Assembly: GCA_946481065.1 (NCBI GenBank)
Contig: CAMLMA010000060.1
Span: forward strand, 1 to 11,188
Reading direction: 5' to 3'
Source of the DNA: an uncultured Nitrosomonadales bacterium
GTDB taxonomy: Bacteria; Pseudomonadota; Gammaproteobacteria; Burkholderiales; Methylophilaceae
Length of the DNA: 11,188 nucleotides
The notes beneath the pieces were generated by a model. The model saw only the letters and a list, made by a program, of their open reading frames with translations, was not told the DNA's origin and ran no database searches. Shown here in pieces: positions 6,659 to 11,188 of the stretch; within the stretch, counting starts at the first letter, position 1; every line of letters begins with the position of its first letter. Made by a program: the position numbers and the translations under genes.

Positions 6659-7300
6659 ATGGAAATCATCATTCAAGCAAGCAAGCGCGAAGGCAAAGGT
6701 ACGGGTGCGAGCCGCCGTCTCCGTCGCGCCGGCAGTGTTCCGGGCGTCATCTATGGTGCCGGCAAGGATGCGGTCAGCGTGCAGTTCGACCACAAGACCC
6801 TGTTCCTGCAGTTCCGCCACGAAGCGTTCCACGCATCCATCCTGACCCTGGACCTCGAAGGCAAGAAGGAATCCGTCCTGCTGCGTGACTACCAGATGCA
6901 CCCGGTCCGCAACACCATCCAGCACATCGACTTCCAGCGCGTGAGCGCCACCGAGAAGATCCATGTCAAGGTGCCACTGCACTTCGTCAACGAAGAAGTC
7001 GGCCCTGGCGTGAAGCTGGGCGGCGGTATCGTCACCCACATCCTGACCGAAGCCGATGTCAGCTGCCTGGCGAAAGACCTGCCAGAGTTCATCGAAGTCG
7101 ATCTGGGCAATGCAGAAGTCGGCCAGACCATCCACTTGTCCGAGATCAAGATCGCCAAGGGCATCGAGTTCGTACAACTGGCGCATGGCAATGACGCTGC
7201 AGTCGCGACCATCACCAAGCCACGTGGCGCAGCAACCGATGAAGAAACCACGGCTGAAGCAGTCGAAGGCGAAGCACCAGCCGCACCAGCTGCTGAGTAA
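6659..7300 (+). CDS. rplY: 50S ribosomal protein L25, long (CTC/TL5) form
   Basis: L25 binds 5S rRNA in the central protuberance of the large ribosomal subunit. Residues 1 to about 92 are the L25 domain, with REGKGTGASRRLRRAGSVPGVIYG near the start and RDYQMHPVRNTIQHIDFQRV toward the end. Residues about 98-186 are the extra beta domain of the CTC/TL5 family (KVPLHFVNEEVGPGVKLGGG, PEFIEVDLGNAEVGQTIHLSEI). The last 25 or so residues are an acidic Ala/Glu/Pro tail that should be disordered. The total is 213 residues, whereas E. coli has only the 94-residue domain; long forms are usual in betaproteobacteria and pseudomonads. The ATG at 6659 has TGGAG seven bases upstream. A strong terminator follows the stop. 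Confidence 0.95.
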   Translation: MEIIIQASKREGKGTGASRRLRRAGSVPGVIYGAGKDAVSVQFDHKTLFLQFRHEAFHASILTLDLEGKKESVLLRDYQMHPVRNTIQHIDFQRVSATEKIHVKVPLHFVNEEVGPGVKLGGGIVTHILTEADVSCLAKDLPEFIEVDLGNAEVGQTIHLSEIKIAKGIEFVQLAHGNDAAVATITKPRGAATDEETTAEAVEGEAPAAPAAE

Positions 7301-7323
7301 TTCCAGCCTGGCGTTGTAAAATG

Positions 7324-7362
7324 ACGCGCGTTCCGGGAAACTGGAGCGCGCGTTTTTATTTT
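7324..7362 (+). terminator. Intrinsic terminator after rplY
   Basis: ACGCGCGTTCC (7324-7334) pairs with GGAGCGCGCGT (7343-7353), giving 11 pairs including one G-U, around the loop GGGAAACT, followed by TTTTTATTTT. The stem is very GC-rich and the T-tract is long, so it should end most prs-rplY transcripts. It lies 21 bases before the pth start codon and partly separates pth from rplY. Confidence 0.9.
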
Positions 7363-7383
7363 CAGGGATAAGGTAAACCACTG

Positions 7384-7962
7384 ATGCACGGTATCCAGCT
7401 CATTGTCGGCCTCGGCAACCCCGGCCCCCAATACGAAGCCACGCGTCACAACGCCGGCTTCTGGTGGGTGGACCAGATCGCCAGTGAACACGGCAGCAGG
7501 CTCAATACCGAGAGCAAGTTCCAGGGGGTCGCCGGACGTCTCAAACAGGGCGACCACGAAGCCTGGCTGCTCAAGCCTTCAACCTTCATGAACGCCAGCG
7601 GTCGCGCGGTCACCGCCATCGCCAATTTCTACAAGATCCCGCCACAGGCTATCTTGGTCGTGCATGATGAACTCGATCTCGGCCCCGGCATCGTCAAGCT
7701 CAAGAAGGGCGGCGGGCATGGCGGGCACAACGGTCTCAAGGACATCACCGCAGCACTCGGCACAGCGGATTTCTGGCGCCTGCGCCTCGGCATCGGACAT
7801 CCGGGCGAACGTAACGAGGTCGTCAACTTCGTGCTCAGGCCGCCTTCGCGCGACGAGATGCACGCCATCGAAAGCGCGATGGATAACAGCGCGAACCTGC
7901 TGCCCATGCTGCTCAAGGGTGAGTTCGAAGCCGCCATGCTCAAGTTGCATACCAAGGCCTGA
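7384..7962 (+). CDS. pth: Peptidyl-tRNA hydrolase
   Basis: Pth cleaves the ester bond of peptidyl-tRNAs released early from ribosomes, recycling tRNA; it is normally essential. The 192-residue sequence (E. coli 194) carries every known active-site residue: Asn12 in GLGNPGPQY, catalytic His22 in TRHNAG, Asn70 in FMNASG, Asp95 in VHDELDL and Asn116 in [18 protein letters not shown] and VVNFVL are also conserved. The ATG at 7384 is preceded by GGGATAAGG (7365-7373), a somewhat long 10-base spacing. A terminator lies directly upstream, so pth needs read-through or its own promoter, and no strong one was seen in the short gap. Pth commonly follows rplY in proteobacteria, and ychF usually comes next; here a diguanylate cyclase gene intervenes. 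Confidence 0.96.
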   Translation: MHGIQLIVGLGNPGPQYEATRHNAGFWWVDQIASEHGSRLNTESKFQGVAGRLKQGDHEAWLLKPSTFMNASGRAVTAIANFYKIPPQAILVVHDELDLGPGIVKLKKGGGHGGHNGLKDITAALGTADFWRLRLGIGHPGERNEVVNFVLRPPSRDEMHAIESAMDNSANLLPMLLKGEFEAAMLKLHTKA

Positions 7963-7997
7963 GCCAGCACCTAGCCTGATTATTGCTTGATGACTTG

Positions 7998-8012
7998 CAC
8001 CCATATTGGGTG
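7998..8012. promoter_or_regulatory. Inverted repeat upstream of the diguanylate cyclase gene
   Basis: CACCCA-TAT-TGGGTG is a perfect dyad with 6-base arms. It extends to 19 bases (7996-8014) if one G/T mismatch is allowed. It lies in the 83-base gap after pth, 33 bases before the TTG start. There is no T-tract, so it is not a terminator. AT-rich sequence directly to its right (TAAATTGAAT) could hold a -10 box, which would place the dyad where an operator is expected. No regulator can be named. Confidence 0.4.
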
Positions 8013-8045
8013 TAAATTGAATCGTACTTAATCGGGGATACGCTT

Positions 8046-9755
8046 TTGCTGGCCACTTTCAGCCATCATCGCGTCAAGATCTACTTCCTGTTCACGTTCT
8101 TGCTGACTGCAACGGCATTCGGCTTATCCCGCATAGACTGGGAAAGCTCGGTCGCAGTGCATACGCTGATGGAAGCGATGGCGACGCTGCTTGCCTTTAC
8201 GGTCGGGGCATTATCGCTCATCCGCTACTACAGTCACGCCGAAAACAAATATCTGCTGGTCGGCCTTGGCTTCATCGGCGCGGCTATCCTCGATGGCATC
8301 CACGGTACCGCCACCTCGATCTGGTTCCATGAGCGCTTTCCCTCCGAGCTGCAGCGCCTGCTGCCCTGGAGCTGGTTCGCCTCACGTCTGTTCCTTTCCG
8401 TCATGCTGTTGCTCAGCATCGTGCCCTGGCTCTATGGCAAACCGCAACACCGGGAATCCGAAACCAACCCCGCCCGGCTCTACTTCATGGCCATATTCGC
8501 CATCTGCGCTTGCCTGCTGCTGATCTCGTTCGTGCATCTGCCGCCCGCCTACTATGCGCACCTGCCTGCCGCCCGGCCGGAAGAAGCCTTGCCCGCCGCA
8601 TGCTTCGCCCTGGCGCTCATCGGTTATCTGCGCCAAGGCCAATGGCGATCGGTCGCCGTCGATCACTGGATGGTGCTGGCCCTGATCGCAAGCCTGTTCT
8701 GCCAGGCGGTGTTCATGCCGTTCTCTAGCCACCTGTTCGATACCAATTTCGACGTCGCGCATATCCTCAAGCAGCTGAGCTACCTGTTCGTGCTCATCGG
8801 TCTCCTGATCAGCACCTATCAATCGTTCCGGCAACTCGCGCACGAGATCGCGGAACACCGCGCTGCCGATATCCGCAACCGCATGCTCGTTGCCGCCATC
8901 GAGAAAAGCCCGGTGGCCGTCATGGTGACCAATGCGATGGCCAAGATCGATTATTGCAACCGCAAGGCGCTTGAGATGCTGGGTTACGAAAGCGCCGAGA
9001 TCATCGGTCGCGATCCGCGCATGTTTTCCTCCGGCAAGACGCCGAAACATACCTACGACGCGATGTGGGCAAGGCTGAAGCATGGAGAGGACTGGAACGG
9101 CATCTTCTTCAACCGCAAAAAATCCGGCGAAGAGCTGATCGACGAATCACACATCTCGCCCATCATGGACGAACAACGCAACATCACGCATTACGTCGCG
9201 ATCAAGCTCGATGCCACCGAACGCATCATCAAGGAGCGCGATACCTGGCACAAGGCCAATTACGACCGCCTGACCGACCTACCCAACCGCGGCCTGTTCC
9301 TCGATCGCCTGGACAACGCCCTGCGCAACGCCAAGCGCGTGGAGACCAACCTCGCATTGCTATTCATCGACCTTGACGGCTTCAAGGCGGTCAACGACAC
9401 CTACGGCCATCAGGCGGGCGATCATCTACTGCAGTGGGTCGCCTCGCAGATCAGTCGCGTCATCCGTGACAATGACACCATCAGCCGTTTTGGCGGCGAC
9501 GAATTCGCGCTGCTGGTAGCGGATTTCACTGTCGATGCCGAAGTGCGTGTCGTGGCCGAAAAGGTACTCGACGCCATCAGCCTGCCCTGTCCGCTAGGCG
9601 CACAGGCGATCAGCATCTCAGCCTCCATCGGCGTCGCACTCTACCCCGAGCACGGCAATACCGCCGACCAGCTCATCACCCGTGCGGATAAAGCCATGTA
9701 TCACGTCAAGAAACAGTCCGGTCGCGGCATCGCTTTCCATACCGTCGAGGTTTAA
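8046..9755 (+). CDS. Membrane diguanylate cyclase: MASE3-like sensor, PAS, GGDEF
   Basis: This 569-residue protein should make cyclic di-GMP from two GTP in response to a membrane or small-molecule signal. Residues 1 to about 260 form a multi-helix membrane domain of MASE3 type (VHTLMEAMATLLAF, then LLVGLGFIGAAILDGIHG; roughly eight helices). A short linking helix (LAHEIAEHRAADIR) leads into a PAS domain (about 280-395; EKSPVAVMVTN, NRKALEMLGYESAEIIGRD, ATERI). The GGDEF domain starts with NYDRLTDLPNRGLF (from 405). The active site GGDEF (483-487) is intact, and RDND (474-477) is a complete RxxD inhibitory site. No EAL domain is present. The start is TTG at 8046, preceded by GGGGA (8034-8038) at 7 bases; a stop at 8013 closes the frame and no ATG or GTG lies nearby. 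The catalytic call is firm; the MASE3 label is less so. Confidence 0.9.
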   Translation: MLATFSHHRVKIYFLFTFLLTATAFGLSRIDWESSVAVHTLMEAMATLLAFTVGALSLIRYYSHAENKYLLVGLGFIGAAILDGIHGTATSIWFHERFPSELQRLLPWSWFASRLFLSVMLLLSIVPWLYGKPQHRESETNPARLYFMAIFAICACLLLISFVHLPPAYYAHLPAARPEEALPAACFALALIGYLRQGQWRSVAVDHWMVLALIASLFCQAVFMPFSSHLFDTNFDVAHILKQLSYLFVLIGLLISTYQSFRQLAHEIAEHRAADIRNRMLVAAIEKSPVAVMVTNAMAKIDYCNRKALEMLGYESAEIIGRDPRMFSSGKTPKHTYDAMWARLKHGEDWNGIFFNRKKSGEELIDESHISPIMDEQRNITHYVAIKLDATERIIKERDTWHKANYDRLTDLPNRGLFLDRLDNALRNAKRVETNLALLFIDLDGFKAVNDTYGHQAGDHLLQWVASQISRVIRDNDTISRFGGDEFALLVADFTVDAEVRVVAEKVLDAISLPCPLGAQAISISASIGVALYPEHGNTADQLITRADKAMYHVKKQSGRGIAFHTVEV

Positions 9756-9762
9756 TCGACCT

Positions 9763-9790
9763 TTGTGCACCGGCGGCTTACAGGTAAAAT
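9763..9790 (+). promoter_or_regulatory. Candidate sigma70 promoter for ychF
   Basis: TAAAAT (9785-9790) matches 5 of 6 bases of the -10 consensus. A weak -35, TTGTGC (9763-9768), lies 16 bases upstream. Transcription would begin near 9797, giving a leader of about 85 bases. That leader contains the small hairpin CAGCAG-CCTGC-CTGCTG (9844-9860) just before the AGAAAGG ribosome site (9864-9870). The -35 match is poor, so confidence is moderate. Confidence 0.4.
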
Positions 9791-9880
9791 AGCGCCTTTA
9801 TTCAATCACTCCCGGCGCGCTGATCCAGCACCACAGCCAGCCACAGCAGCCTGCCTGCTGCCAAGAAAGGTCTCATCTCC

Positions 9881-10966
9881 ATGAAATGCGGAATCGTCGG
9901 TTTGCCTAACGTGGGTAAATCCACCCTGTTCAACGCCATCACGCGTGCAGGCATCGCGGCAGAGAACTATCCCTTCTGTACCATCGAGCCCAACGTCGGC
10001 ATCGTCGAAGTCCCCGATCCGCGCCTCAAGCCCTTGATCGATATCGTCAATCCGCAGAAGGTGCAGCCTGCCATCGTCGAGTTCGTCGATATCGCCGGCC
10101 TGGTCGCCGGCGCTTCCAAGGGCGAAGGCCTGGGCAACAAGTTCCTCGCCAACATCCGCGAGACCGACGCCATCGCCCACGTCGTGCGTTGTTTCGATGA
10201 CGGTAACGTCGTCCACGTCGCTGGCAAGGTCGACCCGCTTTCCGATATCGAGGTCATCAATACCGAACTCGCGCTGGCCGACATGGAAACCGTCGAGAAG
10301 ACCTTGCAGCGCGAAGGCAAGAAAGCCAAATCCGGCGACAAGGAAGCGCTGGCCCTGTGCGCCGTGCTGGAAAAGGTACAGAAGCATCTCGACGCCGGCC
10401 ATCAGGTCCGCACTCTGGGCCTGGATGCCGACCAGCTCGCTGTCATCAAGCCGTTGTGCCTCATCACCGTCAAACCCGTGATGTACCTCGCCAACGTCAG
10501 CGAGAACGGATTCGAGAACAACGAACTGCTGGCTAAGGTAGAAGAATTGGGCAAGAAAGAGAACGCGCCCGTCGTCGCCATCTGCGCCAAGATCGAATCC
10601 GAGATCGCCGATCTGGAAGATGAAGACAAGGCGCTGTTCCTGGAAGAGATGGGCCTGGAAGAAGCCGGCCTCGACCGTGTGATCCGCGCCGCCTACAAGC
10701 TACTTGGCCTTGAGACCTATTTCACCGCTGGCGTGAAGGAAGTCCGCGCCTGGACCATCAAGCGCGGCGCCACCGCCCCGCAAGCCGCCGGCGTCATCCA
10801 CACCGATTTCGAACGCGGCTTCATCCGCGCCGAAGTCATCGCCTACGACGACTACGTCAAGTACAAGGGCGAACAAGGCTCCAAGGAAGCGGGCAAGATG
10901 CGGGTGGAAGGGAAAACGTACATCGTCCACGATGGCGATGTGATGCACTTCCTCTTTAATGTATAA
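9881..10966 (+). CDS. ychF: Ribosome-associated ATPase YchF (Obg family)
   Basis: YchF/OLA1 is a universal TRAFAC P-loop protein that prefers ATP over GTP, associates with ribosomes and is linked to stress responses and to non-canonical translation starts. The 361-residue sequence (E. coli 363) has the P-loop GLPNVGKST (7-15), the switch I region [12 protein letters not shown] with Thr34, and the G3 motif [19 protein letters not shown] starting at Asp69. Leu occupies the position after DxxG where other GTPases carry a catalytic Gln. The nucleotide-specificity motif is NVSE (205-208) in place of NKxD, which explains the ATP preference. The C-terminal TGS domain (about 278-361) includes [15 protein letters not shown] and [16 protein letters not shown]. 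The ATG at 9881 has AAAGG 10 bases upstream. It ends the conserved gene neighbourhood. Confidence 0.97.
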   Translation: MKCGIVGLPNVGKSTLFNAITRAGIAAENYPFCTIEPNVGIVEVPDPRLKPLIDIVNPQKVQPAIVEFVDIAGLVAGASKGEGLGNKFLANIRETDAIAHVVRCFDDGNVVHVAGKVDPLSDIEVINTELALADMETVEKTLQREGKKAKSGDKEALALCAVLEKVQKHLDAGHQVRTLGLDADQLAVIKPLCLITVKPVMYLANVSENGFENNELLAKVEELGKKENAPVVAICAKIESEIADLEDEDKALFLEEMGLEEAGLDRVIRAAYKLLGLETYFTAGVKEVRAWTIKRGATAPQAAGVIHTDFERGFIRAEVIAYDDYVKYKGEQGSKEAGKMRVEGKTYIVHDGDVMHFLFNV

Positions 10967-11126
10967 ATCTTAATGATGGGCGAATCGCGTCGTTGCGCGG
11001 TGCTCGGAATCCTCATTTACTCCCTATGTAAATTCCGGTTCCTGCGCTCCGGGCGCCTTGCGCTTCATCCCGTCATTCCGATTTCTCCGACTGGCTCGTT
11101 GATTGATTCACAAGGCTATTTAGCTT
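10967..11126. other. Non-coding spacer after ychF with a bulged hairpin
   Basis: No gene, tRNA or terminator with a T-tract is seen here. The notable structure is 11005-11037: CGGA, a 6-base bulge, ATTTAC, the loop TCCCTAT, GTAAAT, then TCCG, so ten pairs can form. It is followed by GC-rich sequence with repeated GCGC and ATTCCG words (11032-11080). Read on the minus strand, the longest open stretch is only 14 codons (MKRKAPGAQEPEFT). The composition and the TCCTCAT...TCCGG layout recall spacers that recur after genes in betaproteobacterial chromosomes, but that is a memory-based impression, not a search result. Confidence 0.35.
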
Positions 11127-11155
11127 TTGACTTAAACCCGCTTAAAAATTAGAAT
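11127..11155 (+). promoter_or_regulatory. Strong sigma70 promoter pointing out of the window
   Basis: TTGACT (11127-11132), a 17-base spacer and TAGAAT (11150-11155) match 5 of 6 bases in each box at ideal spacing. An A/T-rich stretch lies around the spacer end. Transcription would begin near 11162, reading rightward into a gene beyond the edge. CCCGC (11137-11141) and GCGGG (11157-11161) form an inverted repeat around the -10 box. The first transcribed bases can fold as ACCGG-TTTAC-CCGGT (11173-11187). Confidence 0.65.
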
Positions 11156-11188
11156 AGCGGGCTTCGCAAGAAACCGGTTTACCCGGTG

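Noticed and set aside
7294..7322. TAAAAT between rplY and pth as a pth promoter
   Set aside because: There is no acceptable -35 at the right distance, and the start would fall inside the terminator stem.
1..11188. CRISPR array, insertion sequence, phage or toxin-antitoxin genes
   Set aside because: No regularly spaced repeats, transposase or integrase motifs, or small paired genes were seen. Coding is dense and made of housekeeping genes.

Overview
The window reads as a compact stretch of housekeeping chromosome from a betaproteobacterium, probably of the Nitrosomonadales/Gallionellales type. That lineage is inferred from the protein sequences (Prs, long-form L25, YchF), a tRNA-Gln placed between ispE and prs, and GC-rich coding with AT-rich control regions. 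The backbone order, TPR protein - lolB - ispE - (tRNA-Gln) - prs - rplY - pth - (insert) - ychF, matches a gene neighbourhood known from Pseudomonas (PA4667 to PA4673).

Positions 1-1962 hold a leftward three-gene unit. It encodes an ABC-type ATPase, a six-helix ABC-2/GldF-like permease and the start of a GldG-like membrane protein that runs off the left edge. Positions 1963-2198 are a divergent control region with a candidate sigma70 promoter in each direction and two short palindromes.

Positions 2199-5500 are a rightward block: a periplasmic LbcA-like TPR protein, the outer-membrane lipoprotein receptor lolB, the isoprenoid kinase ispE (start overlapping the lolB stop) and tRNA-Gln(UUG), closed by a strong intrinsic terminator. 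Positions 5561-7362 hold prs and rplY, separated by a gap with three consecutive hairpins, followed by a second strong terminator. pth follows at 7384-7962. A membrane-bound PAS-GGDEF diguanylate cyclase with a TTG start (8046-9755) then sits between pth and ychF (9881-10966). The last 220 bases have no recognised gene. They contain a bulged hairpin in what looks like a dispersed-repeat type spacer, and a near-consensus sigma70 promoter pointing out of the window.

No new multi-gene system is visible. The observations most worth following are in the control DNA: the terminator directly ahead of essential prs, the structured rplY leader, and the element after ychF. Two more concern genes: the LbcA-like protein with no lipobox, and the diguanylate cyclase inserted into a conserved gene pair.
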